Assembly (NCBI GenBank): GCA_028751875.1
Contig: CM054144.1
Coordinates: 14,855,768 to 14,919,767 of the forward strand
Length of the DNA: 64,000 bases
Origin: Rapana venosa
Lineage: Eukaryota > Mollusca > Gastropoda > Neogastropoda > Muricidae
Reading direction: 5' to 3'
The translations under genes were made by a program, and so were the position numbers. A model generated the notes under the pieces. It had not been told where the DNA came from, made no database searches, and saw nothing but the letters and a program-made list of their open reading frames with translations. Of the stretch, positions 34,998 through 45,974 are shown in pieces; the stretch's first letter is position 1, and each line of letters opens with the position of its first letter.

Positions 34998-35715
34998 TTA
35001 ACCACTAGACTACCTTACCCCGGAAATTTTCCGGGGCTAAACGTGCACCCTATACGCCTACAACCCGTAAAATTTCCGGGGTGTCGAACCTAAGTAAACA
35101 AGCCTGCTTCCTAGACTACAGTTAAAGGGAAAGAACTCCAAACTTAGTGAAGGTCACTCTCCTGTTGCTTGGCAGCATTCAGCTGCAAAAACCGTAGCAA
35201 AAACGATCGTTTTTTAGCTCGTATTTTGTGTTTTTATGCATGACTGTTTTGGAAGTTCATGTTCAAAATGGCTGACACTTCTTGTTGAAGGCATAAATAA
35301 CTTTACACAGCTGTAAAATTGGCAAATAAAACTGTAGATTTACCTAACAGTGATGAAAACGATCGTGTATGATTCAGCTGATCGTGCATTTAAAAAAAAA
35401 AGAATGAGATTTGGCCTAGACTTATGTTTGACGTTATTGAGATCGGGAGTACTCAGAATGACAGTGGTGATAAAGAAATCGTATTTTTGGTCAATTTTTT
35501 TACATTTTAAATATATTTTTGCAGTGAAATAGCATGCTAACTAATTTGAGCTTGCCTCGAAGTAATCTGCGATATATATACTGTCATTAGGCAGACTATC
35601 AGGAATATTCATGTGGTAGTTTCTGAGTAAGAGGGATATGAACATAGCAGTGGTACATAAGAATTTTATTCCCCGGCATATAGGGTGCACTTGCACTGGG
35701 CAGTTAAGAGGTTAA
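34998..35715. mobile_element. TTAA-flanked piggyBac-like MITE
   Basis: The 718-bp element is bounded by TTAA on both sides. Its ends are imperfect inverted repeats (TTAACCACTAGACTACC against TTAACCTCTTAACTGCC, 13 of 17). Inside them lie subterminal inverted repeats GTGCACCCTATACGCC and GTGCACCCTATATGCC (15 of 16). TTAA target duplication with this style of end is the hallmark of piggyBac transposons. No transposase ORF is present, so it is non-autonomous. It lies in the last formin intron. Near its left end CCCCGGAAATTTTCCGGGG is almost a perfect palindrome. Confidence 0.8.
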
Positions 35716-35799
35716 TGCATCTAATGAACATTAATGCAGTACTCCAGTGCAAGAGGAATATGATCAGGTATAAGCTGATTGCTACACTCCAGTTCCTTC

Positions 35800-36056
35800 T
35801 TCACTTGATGTGTATGTCTGTTCATTCCAAGGCCTATCAATCAGTACTACTTCTTTATCTGATGTGTGTTCATTCCAAGGCCTATCAATCAGTACTACTA
35901 CTTTATCTGATGTGTGTTCATTCCAAGGCCTATCAATCAGTACTTCTTCTTTATCTGATGTGTGTTCATTCCAAGGCCTATCAATCAGTACTACTTCTTT
36001 ATCTGATGTGTATGTATGTTTATTCCAAGACTAATAAATCAGTACCACTTTTAGTT
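35800..36056. repeat. 48-bp minisatellite
   Basis: About five units of 48 bp share 'TTCATTCCAAGGCCTATCAA' and 'TCAGTACTACTTCTTTATC'. Because 48 is a multiple of three, two + strand frames stay open and give 16-residue repeats. I read these as artefacts inside an intron. Confidence 0.95.
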
Positions 36057-37215
36057 CTTTAGTTTGAGATGCATGTTTCAAGATCTATAAATCAGTACTA
36101 CTTTTGAAGCCTATAAACAGTTCATAAATGCAACTTTTCATTCCAGAATGTATCGGTTAAGAGATGTAGACATTTTTTAACATGTAAAGAGAGAGTGCAA
36201 CATTAACATTATGATTAAAGCCCGAACAACAAGCTCTACAACAATGAGGACAAGATTCACACAAGAATAAAGACAACAACATCCGCTGCCTGCCATGGCC
36301 GATATTATGTAACGATGCACTCGTGCGCATGAAAAACTCCACTCAACAACAAAAATCTTTAGCACAATAAAACAAATACATGACAAAGAACCTGCCTGCA
36401 AACATGCAATGACTGACGATTGTTTGGATGTTATGAAATGATGTCTGTACACTAAAGAGAGGAGAAATGCATGGAACATGGAAGGTGGGTTCAACACCAA
36501 CAAGAACATACACACAACAGGACCCCACACATACAGACTCACATACACACACAGACAGAAACACAAACATATATATATATATATATAAAACAGAACAGAG
36601 ATTTTCATAATTTCTCGAACATGAATGTCAAGAGTCAGTGTCAGCAGTGCATTCCACACAACTGTGTCTAAGCCACATATTGCTTGCCAGCTCAAGTGCT
36701 TGTTTCATATTTTGAGGCTCAAGAACAACAGGCTGGTGACTTGACTACACAGTAAGTGACAGGCAAATCCCATCAGTAATGTCAGAGAGAAATCTGACAA
36801 TTTCTTCTTTCTTTTTTTTTTAAGCAACACAGAATGGTCAAGATTTGAGTCTAATACATTCACACGCAGAAAATCAGTGTAGTTGCTTCAAAAGTGATAT
36901 CAACTGTCATGTCTTGTTTGGTTTTGTAACAACACAGGCTGAAGTCTTCTGCACTTACTGCCTGAAGGCAGCTGATGAAGATCAGCAAAGGGGAAACTGT
37001 AATCATCCATTTTTGATAGCACATGGGAGACTACTGTTGTATTTGTCACTTGATTTATGTGTAAAATGTACTAGGAATTAATATATGAAAGAAAGCAGAG
37101 ATAAATATTCCAAAGATGAGTTACAAACACTACAACACCAAAAGAAAAAAAAAAATGTTATAGCAAGACAGAACTCTGATGAATCTCTGACGATGTGTGT
37201 GTGTGTGTTGGCATG

Positions 37216-37506
37216 GTAAAAAGGTAAAGGAGTCCTATAACCTATGTGGTCGTAGGGGAGTGAGGCATCAGAGACCTCAACTTCTCAAGGACCAGCATAT
37301 TGAGGGTGGCACCCATCTCCTCTTCCTCGCTGCTTTACCTTCCCTGACCCTAAAGAGGCAGGTACCTATTTACAGCTGGGTGAATTGGGGGACTGTACTG
37401 AAGCCAAGGCACGCAATCGGTCACCCATCCAAGTGGTAACCACACTCGATGCTGCTTAACCTTAGCTGGGGAAAGCGAGCGCTCTGACCACTGAGCTATC
37501 CCGTCC
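37216..37506 (-). mobile_element. SINE-2 chimeric tRNA/5S SINE, copy 3
   Basis: On the minus strand the head is 'GGGATAGCTCAGTGGTCAGA', then the 5S-like 'TTGGATGGGTGACCG', then a tail complementary to AAAAAGGTAAAGG. The direct repeat GTTGGCATG flanks it at 37,207-37,215 and again near 37,511-37,519. Confidence 0.9.
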
Positions 37507-37559
37507 CCGAGTTGGCATGAAAGTCTGTGAGTCTGCTACATTCCCACATGATAAGGGGC

Positions 37560-37810
37560 AGGGCAGAAGAGCAGGGTGGTTAAAGCATCAGACTTGTGAC
37601 CTGTTGTAACCTGAGGGTGTGGGTTTGAGTCATCATGGACCTATCCACTTGTGGGGATTTGTCCTCTGCAGTTACTACTGATTCCAAATACATTCCCTGC
37701 AAGTTCACCGGAAAAGACTACAAACTCAGATCATATGTGCACACACAAATATAATACTTTTCGCACACATTAAAAATCTTATCCATCCTATGTAGAAGAT
37801 TGTATAAATT
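37560..37810 (+). mobile_element. degraded tRNA-derived SINE
   Basis: An A box-like 'GCAGGGTGGTTAAAGCA' and B box-like 'GTGGGTTTGAGTC' are followed by sequence matching SINE-1 in order only ('GTTACTACTGATTCC', 'ACTTTTCGCACACATTAA'). Confidence 0.55.
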
Positions 37811-38554
37811 TTTTTCAATGTCCTTTTTTTTCCAAATCTTCCCATGCTTGTAATCTGCAAAATATATATCTGCTACAAAAGTTCACAATAACTTAATTAT
37901 GATGATAACTTGAGTCAACTTTTAGAACTGAAGGTAGACATCAAACAGTTTCTGTTTCATCCAAAAATCGTATACCTACTCATGCAGTCCTTTGTTGTGA
38001 TTCCCCCCCCCCACACCCAACACCCACTTGCTTTCTGCAGAACTCCTTGTCGACAAAACAACAGTAATAATGCGTTTGTCAAATAACGACTGGTTACAGA
38101 CATGACAAAATGACCACGAGCAGTTAGCACATCAACAGACCAGTTTTCACCAAGCTCCACAACAGTATGACACAATATCGGCTACCACATGCACAAACAA
38201 AGGCCAAGGCACTGCTGCACACACGACGAGGCATCTTGTCACCTAGGCAATGGACGATGTACTGCCATTGCGGCTCCTCCACACATACATCAGGTCAGGC
38301 TTTCGGGCTGCAGGGCAAAGCACTCAACAGTGTCAAAATGGGCAAAGCGGAATTCCAATCAATGTGAAGACATTTCTGCTTCACACACAGTCCCTGCTAC
38401 TCACTGAAGTCTAGGAATACTCAGGGTGCATGTCAAAATGTAATGGGAAAGATTGCCTGAACAGCATAAGCAGTTCCCTCTTTCCACCTCTCACTCTATA
38501 CCAAATGTCTGTATCAACAATAAAAGGAAAACATGTATACATTTTTTTAATGGT

Positions 38555-38662
38555 AGGTTTCTCTGCTGGAGCTCCGAGGTTCACCAACGGTGAGATTTTG
38601 TGTATGCGACAGTTTTTCCCCACCTTTAAGGTAGCTAGCCACATTCCGACTTAGGGGATGAA
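38555..38662 (-). mobile_element. SINE 3'-domain fragment
   Basis: 'GGAGCTCCGAGGTTCACCAA', 'GGTGAGATTTTGTGTATGCG' and 'GCCACATTCCGACTTAGGGG' match the shared SINE 3' domain. Confidence 0.8.
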
Positions 38663-38668
38663 AAGATA

Positions 38669-38776
38669 TGGTTGGTTTCAAACTCTACGCATTTATCAGA
38701 CTACGGTTGGTTTCAAACCCTACGCATTTATCAGACTATGGTTGGTTTCAAACCCTACGCATTTATCAGACTACGC
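38669..38776. repeat. 35-bp minisatellite, about three units
   Basis: Units contain 'GGTTGGTTTCAAACCCTACG' and 'CATTTATCAGACTA'. The array directly abuts the SINE fragment. Confidence 0.92.
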
Positions 38777-39164
38777 AGCTAATACACCATCTCTTTTCTA
38801 AAGGAAAGAATGGCGAGGAGCCCGAGCAACAGAAAAGGGGTGAAGGACACAGAGGTCTGTTACGTCGATAAACATTTCAAAGTAGCGGCTGTGGGAGGTG
38901 GAGGTAGGGATCTACATTCTGTTTTCCTGTTACATACCTTGACATCTCTTACAATCCCCAATCCCTCAAAACCTGGCTCCTGCCCCAACCAATGTGCTGA
39001 GCTGTCTTTGTAATAATGTTACAATGTAAGCTATCTGTGCCAATGCTTCACTGACAGTGCAACAAGTTTTCTTTACAAAGCTCTTCCACATGGGGTACCA
39101 TCCAAGGAGATAAAGGTCAGCTTTTTAATGCTGGCACATTTATCTGTCTATAAAGATGATAGAA

Positions 39165-39650
39165 GCTATTTTTTCTAAAGATACTGGAAACCCTTTTTTT
39201 CTAGAGATACTGGAAGCCATTTTTTCTAAAGATACTGAAAGCCAAAAGACTTTTTTTCTAAAGATACTGAAAGCCTTTTTTTTTTATAAAGATACTGGAA
39301 GCCACTTTTTCTGAAGATACTAGAAGCCATTCTTTCTAAAGATACTGAAAGCCAAAAGACTTTTTTTCTAAAGATACTGAAAGCCTTTTTTTTTTATAAA
39401 GATACTGGAAGCCATTTTTTCTGAAGATACTAGAAGCCATTTTTTCTGGAGATAGTGGAAGCCATTTTTTTCTACCGATACTGGACCCCATTTTTTCTGA
39501 AGATAGCTGAAACCATTTTCTAAAGATAATGGAAGCCATTTTATCTGAAGTTACTGGAAACCATTTTTTCTGAAGATAGTACAAGCCATTTTTTTTTTTC
39601 TGAAGATAGCTGAAATCATTTTCTGAAGACATTGGAAGCCACTTTTAAAC
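39165..39650. repeat. 24-bp minisatellite with a higher-order duplication
   Basis: About 20 units of AAGATACTGGAAGCCATTTT-like sequence vary in T-run length. A roughly 120-bp block (39,225-39,320) is repeated as a unit at 39,345-39,440. It lies about 140 bp downstream of the exon 17 donor, in the last intron. Confidence 0.93.
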
Positions 39651-39793
39651 ACGATCTACACACACCCTCCACCACTGTCTCAGGATCTTGCCCAGAGTCA
39701 GAGCACCATCACCATCAGCGCCAGCATTTCTGTTGGGAAATCCTCTTAAAAACGACAGCCTTCCTAACGGCACAAGTGAGCAGAATCACTTAC

Positions 39794-39901
39794 GTCCTGA
39801 TCGGGGCGGGCGTCGCTTGCCGTCCTTCTTTTCTCTGTTGAACGCAGAGCCAGTCTTCAGGGCTTCCAGCAAGTTGTCCATCACTCCCTCTTGGTCATCA
39901 T
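39794..39901 (-). CDS. DIAPH: DIAPH exon 17: DAD autoregulatory helix and basic patch
   Basis: The acceptor ATTTCCAG and donor GTAAGT are canonical. With one base from exon 16 it reads 'DDDQEGVMDNLLEALKTG' and then 'SAFNREKKDGKRRPPRSG'. MDNLLEAL is the amphipathic DAD helix that binds the DID domain, and the following Lys/Arg cluster is the basic patch needed for tight autoinhibition and for membrane or actin effects in the family. Its 108 nt leave phase 1, matching exon 18. Confidence 0.95.
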
Positions 39902-40499
39902 CTGGAAATACACACACACACACACACATGCACAGAACAGCTGATGAATTCACAATAACAACCATAGCATATTAACTTCAAATAGCATTTATTAGCAACA
40001 TCCACATTGCAGCCTGTTACTAGGAAAACCACTGCATGTGTCAAAAGATAATGATAAAGTGTTTAACCATCTGCACTTGTTTTCCTCCACTACTATTTCT
40101 GCATAACACTTAGATAGTCAGTTACAGATAAGACCATTTTTTTCTTTATGAGAACAATGATGAATATTGTCAGTTAAGTCACATACAATAAAGTAGAAAT
40201 TTGCTACAACATTTTGAACCAAGAGCATTATTAACTTTTAGATCTACCCGACAAAAGTTACATTGATTTATATTGCTTACAAACATTTGATGCACACCAT
40301 AGAAATAACTTTAGCAACAACAACAAAGAATAAAAAGCCATCGACATCATGCCAGGCTTCTTTAAAATATACATCCACTAAAAAAAAACAACCAAAAAAC
40401 CCTCCATTAAAAAAGTACAAATCGCAAATTTGTGCACAAATGTATCTAAACAAACACAAACATTATCCTCGAAATAAAAGATTAAAATAAATAAAAATA

Positions 40500-40616
40500 G
40501 AGTACACACACACGCACACAAATATAAACACAAATACACACACATATACCCACAAATACACACACACACACACGTGCGCGCGCACACACACACAAACACA
40601 TGCACACACCACACAC
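40500..40616. repeat. CA-rich tract starting at a donor site
   Basis: Imperfect (CA)n with CGTGCGCGCG interruptions. On the gene's strand this is GT-rich, and the donor of exon 16 is its first dinucleotide. Confidence 0.9.
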
Positions 40617-40752
40617 CTGCATTCATATCCAGGATGGCGAGCTGGCGAGCCTTCTTCTCTTTCTTCTCCCTCTCTGCCTTTTCCTTGGCTTCCTTCGCCT
40701 TGCGGATTTTCTCCTCCGTCTCTCGAATCTTGGCATTCTCTTTCGCCGCTCT
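40617..40752 (-). CDS. DIAPH: DIAPH exon 16: end of FH2 and charged helix before DAD
   Basis: The acceptor is GTGTGGCAG and the donor GCAG/GTGTGT. The exon reads 'RAAKENAKIRETEEKIRKAK' and continues with Lys/Glu-rich helix to 'ARQLAILDMNA'. It corresponds to the AVKEN...DMNA segment of DIAPH proteins. The exon starts in phase 0 and its 136 nt end in phase 1, matching exon 17. The donor lies in a GT repeat, so the exact splice position relies on phase and homology. Confidence 0.94.
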
Positions 40753-41450
40753 CTGCCACACAGGGAAAACAGATCCAAAATTTCAGCCCACAGTAAACTG
40801 CTTTTAAGGATAGCAACAACAAAAACCCCCAAAGCATGAACAACTTGCTGAAATTATAAGTTTTTTTCAACTGCTCAGTCAGACCTGATTTGTTTTGCTC
40901 AGTCTAGCTTGCAAGGTTTCATGATAACAAGTTTCCATCATGCTTGCAGTAACAAATGAATTTAATCAAAAGTTGTTATTAAGAAATAACATCCTCTATT
41001 ATTAGTGAAACTCTTCAGACATGAATGCTTATTCCATTATCCTCGATATAAAAGACTTTTTTTATTTTAATTTTTTAAAACGACAAAGACACCAACCACA
41101 CTTTTTGTGGCTCATCATCCCAGTACCCTTACACTGCCACTAAGCAACTTAGTACATGCATCAGACCATCACTTTTTCCTTTTAAAAAACAGCATCAGTA
41201 TTTTGGGTCCTTGATAGATGTCTCTCTCACATACCCAACCACTCAGTGAAAACTGGACTTACAAGCCTCTTCAATAAGAAATAATCATGCCCATAATCCC
41301 ACTAAAAAAGAAAATTCGACATTTTCAGTACATTCAACATAAACATTCACTCAGAGTATTCAGAATAAGACCCACTATGCCTCACTGTCGAATCATTCCT
41401 ACAAAGCCAACCTTCCAGACGTAAAAACCCGCCATTTCTTCCAGCTGTAC

Positions 41451-41615
41451 CTGTAGGCCCTCCTTGAAGGCTTTGAGGTCCCCGAAGAAGTCCTCCAGGG
41501 CATACTTTTTTATGTCAAAGGTGAAGTACTCGCTCATGTCCTTGTGCAGACCTTCCAGACGCTTCAGCATGGTGGACAACAGGTCATGCTGCCCCTTGGC
41601 CGTCCCCAGAAAATC
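41451..41615 (-). CDS. DIAPH: DIAPH exon 15: FH2 C-terminal helices
   Basis: 55 codons in phase 0 to 0 read 'DFLGTAKGQHDLLSTMLKRL', 'EGLHKDMSEYFTFD' and 'EDFFGDLKAFKEGLQ'. The exon matches the SFVKDAQ...EYFLFD...EEFFMDLHNF region of vertebrate DIAPH1 without a gap. The 3' splice site is the AC of an AT-AC intron: the intron ends TAACTGGAGGAC. A GT-AG reading would add an extra Asp relative to the family. Confidence 0.94.
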
Positions 41616-41689
41616 GTCCTCCAGTTAAAGAAATTTTCTGCTGCCTTTGTAGGCAATAGTTTTCTTTTCATAATCTGTTTCTTATTCTT

Positions 41690-41890
41690 TGAGGATAATG
41701 GAATAAGCATTCATTTGCTTTTTTACATCCAGTCCCCATGTGTATACAGTTTTGTAAATTTTGTCATCCGTTCCAACCGGCACACAATGGCCTCTTCCAA
41801 AAAAGCGGAACGGGTTTTAACATGTGCGCAAGATGTACTGCGTGCGTTTGCACACGGGACCTCAGTTTATAGTCTCATCTGAAAGACATA
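41690..41890 (-). mobile_element. SINE-1 fragment inside the U12 intron
   Basis: 'TTTGAGGATAATGGAATAAG', 'ACATCCAGTCCCCATGTGT', 'AACGGGTTTTAACATGTGCG' and 'GACCTCAGTTTATAGTCTCA' follow SINE-1 in reverse. The tRNA-like head is lost. Confidence 0.85.
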
Positions 41891-42019
41891 CTGGTGCAAG
41901 TTTCAAACTGCAACTATTGGGTAAGTTTCAAAATGTAACTATAAATTTAAAATAAGAAAATATCAACAACAAAAAACTCTTAATAGAAATGGAAGAGATA
42001 CAGATTTTTTTGTTTGTTT

Positions 42020-42150
42020 TTTTTTTGGTTCCTCTCCAAGCTTCACTAATGGTGGAGATTTTTGCTTATGCAACCATTTTTGTTGTTGGGTTTTTTTCTC
42101 TTTTGTCTCCCATGATTAAGCAGTATTCCGACTTCAGGGAAACTGAATTT
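42020..42150 (-). mobile_element. SINE 3'-domain fragment inside the U12 intron
   Basis: 'CCTCTCCAAGCTTCACTAAT', 'GGTGGAGATTTTTGCTTATG' and 'GCAGTATTCCGACTTCAGGG' are a diverged copy of the shared 3' domain. Confidence 0.65.
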
Positions 42151-42990
42151 CATTCAAAGAAATCTACAGATTGGTGACAAGAATACCACACACATGGATG
42201 CCTTTTTTAAAATGTACATTTCAAAAACAACAACAATGAAAAAAAATATAAATAACCAGCCACAACAATGGAATTGTCATGCAGTGAGGTTGTGCTTGAG
42301 CAGGTTGAACCTGGCAGCCAGAGCCCACCCCTCCTCTAGGTCGAGTTGTTTTGTTTGTTGGGTTAAGTCCCACAAGTGACGGGATGTACAGGGGTGCATG
42401 GTTACCTGGAGCAGAAGCGACTTATGACCCTACCAGTGCACTCATGACTCCCCGTGAAGTCAAGAGGGAAAATAGCAACAATGAAAATGCAGAAATCCAC
42501 AATCTGCCCAAGTGCTAGGCAAGGAAAAAAACCCCAACAAAATGGTAACTGAATGAGAAATTTATGGCACTTTTCAGCCAATAGAGGCTTCTTTCATTAA
42601 GAAAAAAAAGAAAAACCAACAACCCACAAATGTTATCTTCACAGGTACTTTGTCATGGCTACACTTTCAATGACAGATTTCTGTCCAATAAGAGAAAATG
42701 CATCGCAAAAACATGGGAATGAGATTAATCATTTATGCAAATTTGTTCACTGATGTCTTCATGCACAGGACCTCAGCTAAAAGTCTCCTCCAAAGGACTA
42801 GAAGCAAACTTAAACTGGCACAAATCTTGACTCCAAAGAGAAAGCCTCTTCTAACTCAGCTTCCAGAGAGATTCAAACACTTGACCTACAGATCAAGCAT
42901 AAGAGATCTTCCCCACTACACCAACAAGCCCAGTCGGCAATGACAAACTGGTCTGATCGCTGCCAACTTGCTTTCCTTGTCCAAGGATAT

Positions 42991-43115
42991 TTTCATGAAA
43001 GCCGGGAACTTGTCATCATCGTCGGCCCCCTTGCTGAGGTTTTTGGCGTCTATCTCCGCCTGGCTGATCTGCTTCTCCATCTGCTTCAGGTTCTTCTGCA
43101 GCATATCCAACGACA
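42991..43115 (-). CDS. DIAPH: DIAPH exon 14: FH2 coiled helices
   Basis: The acceptor is TTGCTGTTGCAG. Two bases complete the Val codon of exon 13, then 'SLDMLQKNLKQMEKQISQAE', 'IDAKNLSKGADDDDKF' and 'PAFMK' end in phase 0 at the AT of the minor intron. It corresponds to SAENLQKNLDQMKKQI of vertebrate DIAPH1. 125 nt = 2 + 41 codons. Confidence 0.95.
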
Positions 43116-44009
43116 CTGCAACAGCAAGGGTCAACGTTCAAGTCCTTTCACTCAACAGTTCATTCCAATTCCTTTCTTTCCTTCTAAGGTGTACAGTGCA
43201 TAGGATTACAAACAAATGTAAGTGGTAAACAACTGTGTGTATGTGTGTGTGTACATGCATTTGCCATTTACCAGTTCCTAAAATAAAAGGCTTAGTTTCT
43301 GACTTCACTTTGCTCAGTGAAATCACAAAAGCTAAGATCATTCCCTTTTCAGAAAACTGTGACAAATAGTGACTTTTCCAACTGCACCCCAGCCCCCCAA
43401 ATCCTATGATCTTGATCCCCTGCATACCAAGCTCCTCTGTAAAGGGAAAAAATCCAAACCATGGGTCAGGATGGATGCACTGTCGACATGTCAAGCATAG
43501 GTGTGGTTTATCTAAGTGAAGTAAAGAGGCCATGCTTCTTCTTGCTGCTTGTCAGTGATGTGACATCAGCTCTGCCTCTGCTTGTGCAATTCAAATTTTA
43601 TGTTCTTCACAATAACTGACATCTACATTTTCCATGTAAGAGAGTGAAAGCAATGTTTGTGATTTTATTCTGTGACAAATATGAGCCATGTACTTTCCCA
43701 TCAGTATGATAAATTTGTCATCATTCCACAGCTGACTGTACATGCTACTCGCTTGACCATTTCAAATAGAGTGCCGGCATCAGTCTGCGCCAGCGGCAGA
43801 GGTACCTCCACCCTTATATACCCATGTTGTTGTCCCTGTGAATACCTTGACTACTATCAGACAAGGCATCACGGCTTGCAGGACCTGCTCTGGGCCTGGA
43901 GCCAGCAGAGAGGTGTGCGTGCCAGAGGACACACCCAGCAGCAATGGACAGGGTGGTCAACATGCTGGACCCAGGTCCCTGTACCTCTGCGTTCCCTTAC
44001 TGGATGGAA

Positions 44010-44345
44010 TCCTTAGTGCCTGGTCTTCTGTGTCTGTAACTCTGCAGGAGGTCTTCCCGCTAGCCTCAGCTGACACAGTCCCACTTCAGAACAGCTCATA
44101 AAACAATTCATTTAAAAGGTGCCAGAAAATATCTGTCAGGTGTGCTTGCAAAACAGGCAGGAGTGGACTGAAAAGGCAGAAAATATGCAAGAGAAAGAGA
44201 GGACAGACAAGAAAGGAACAAAACAGAAGTGACAGAAAAGGAGAAATGGTTTGCACACAATTTCTATTAGGAAAGGACACTGTTTATACTGAAAGAGCCC
44301 CCGGCATCCCCACACAGTGAGGTCCCCTGCATAATACAATGCTTG
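44010..44345 (+). mobile_element. hairpin repeat (family G), diverged copy
   Basis: 'CTGTAACTCTGCAGGAGGTC', 'GGCAGGAGTGGACTGAAAAG', 'ACACTGTTTATACTGAAAGA' and 'GCCCCCGGCATCCCCACACA' match the copy at 48,320-48,620. Confidence 0.75.
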
Positions 44346-44521
44346 TCCCCGTGACTGAACAGGTCTTGTTGCTGCCAGACCAGCAGGCTTAGGCTTGCTA
44401 GGAATCTTCATTCTCTTTTCCACCATGGTCTCTTTCCCTATGTGTTTGCTTCCCTAACCCCACAACCACCTGGCACAGAAAACATAGGAGAGAAGCACCA
44501 ACAGAAAAGACACGCACACAC

Positions 44522-44651
44522 CTCTGGCGGCTTTGTCTGTGTGCGTGATTTCATCAATGAAGCCCATCAGCTGGGGGTGTTTGTCTTCGATGATCTGCGC
44601 CAGGAAGTGAAGCATGGTTGTCTTGCCGTCCTGACTCTTGGTGTTCTCCAG
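44522..44651 (-). CDS. DIAPH: DIAPH exon 13: FH2
   Basis: The acceptor GGTGGGCAG is followed by 'LENTKSQDGKTTMLHFLAQI', 'IEDKHPQLMGFIDEITHTDK' and 'AAR', ending in phase 1 before donor GTGTGTGCG. It matches [20 protein letters not shown] of vertebrate DIAPH1. 'T-S-D-K-T-T-L-L-H-F-L' type sequence after the GNYxN motif is diagnostic for FH2. Confidence 0.96.
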
Positions 44652-45165
44652 CTGCCCACCAACACTGAAACCTTCACACTCCATTCTACACCGTCGGTCA
44701 TTGCAAAAGACACATGAGAGAAGCTGAGTGGGTGAAGCAGTGCATACCAGACTGCTTCTCTTAGAGCAATGACAAACGTTTTACAAAATGGATACGATTG
44801 AGAATGCAATGAAGATGTACTCGTTCTTCATAAAAAGATGTCAAAAAGAAAGCCAAAAGAAAAGACCCTCCCTCCCCCCCTCCCCTCCCCCAAATAAAGC
44901 AAGAGGACCTATTCATTCATTTACACATTCTCTAATGAAATATCTGCTCAATGCACTAAGCACTAGTGTTGACACTACACTTCTGACAGAACCCGACTAA
45001 AGTAATGATCACCTCTGCTAAAGTGACTGAATCAGCTAAAAGAGCTTTGGACTTCTGGATGAACGTGCTGCACCTCTGACATTGTAATGTGTGCCTTAGA
45101 ATGTGCTGTCATTGGAGTATTGCTCAAAACAGATTTTTAAAATTTCGGAGCCTCCCTCCAATTCA

Positions 45166-45435
<270 letters not shown>

Positions 45436-45448
45436 CTAGAAAAATAAA

Positions 45449-45451
<3 letters not shown>

Positions 45452-45501
<50 letters not shown>

Positions 45502-45509
45502 ATATATAT
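45452..45509. repeat. (TA)n(TG)n(TA)n microsatellite
   Basis: It lies about 17 nt upstream of the exon 12 acceptor in gene orientation, replacing a normal polypyrimidine context further out. Confidence 0.95.
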
Positions 45510-45679
45510 TAAAGAAGTGTCACCTACAAACTATGTTCCCAAAGTGAATGACAATCAGAGAATGTTAACAATCTTCACAAAGAATGCTTGTGGAAGCTTC
45601 TGATATGGGATTTCAGTTGCTGCTGCAAGTGGTGTCGTGCACTTTTGTTTTCCTCAACTTTGAAAGGAATAACTGGAGT

Positions 45680-45974
45680 AAGGTAAAGGTAAAGGAGTCC
45701 CATAACCTGTAAGGTCGTAGGGGAGCGATGCGTCAGAGACCTCACTTCTCTAGGGCCAGCATATTGAGGGCGGCGCCCATCTCCTCTCCCTCGCTGCTTT
45801 ACCTTCCCTGACCCTAAAGAGGGCAGGTACCCATTTACAGCTGGGTGAACTGGGGGAACTGTACTGAAGCCAAGGCGCGCAAACGGTCACCCATCCAACT
45901 GGTAACCACGCTCGACGCTGCTTAACTTGGCTGGGGGGAAAGCGAGTGCTCTGACCACTGAGCTATCCCGTCCC
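45680..45974 (-). mobile_element. SINE-2 chimeric tRNA/5S SINE, copy 4
   Basis: The tail complement 'AAGGTAAAGGTAAAGGAGTC' is at the left. On the minus strand the head is 'GGGATAGCTCAGTGGTCAGA' and the 5S-like part is 'CAGTTGGATGGGTGACCG'. The direct repeat TAACTGGAGT lies on both sides (about 45,670-45,679 and 45,976-45,985). Confidence 0.92.

Larger units (their letters stand above)
41616..42990 (-). other. U12-type AT-AC intron within the FH2 coding region
   Basis: The intron begins ATATCCTT (42,990-42,983), identical to the U12 AT-AC 5' splice-site consensus. It ends in AC at 41,617-41,616, preceded by TTCTTTAACT, which is one change from the U12 branch-site consensus TTCCTTAAC. The branch A lies about 9 nt from the splice site, within the short spacing typical of minor introns. 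Both flanking exons are in phase 0, and joining them aligns with DIAPH proteins with no gap. No in-phase GT donor exists nearby. Confidence 0.88.

Noticed and set aside
36177..36695. 172-codon minus-strand ORF
   Set aside because: It runs through a TA microsatellite and CA-rich sequence, and no recognisable domain is present.
42970..42990. GT donor (AA/GTTGGC) or GC donor (GCAAGT) for exon 14
   Set aside because: Both leave a phase that exon 15 cannot accept and add residues absent from the family. The AT-AC site fits phase and homology.
43672..44101. Overlapping + strand ORFs in a GC-richer patch
   Set aside because: Its right part (from 44,010) matches the family G repeat copy at 48,320, and no protein family is recognisable.
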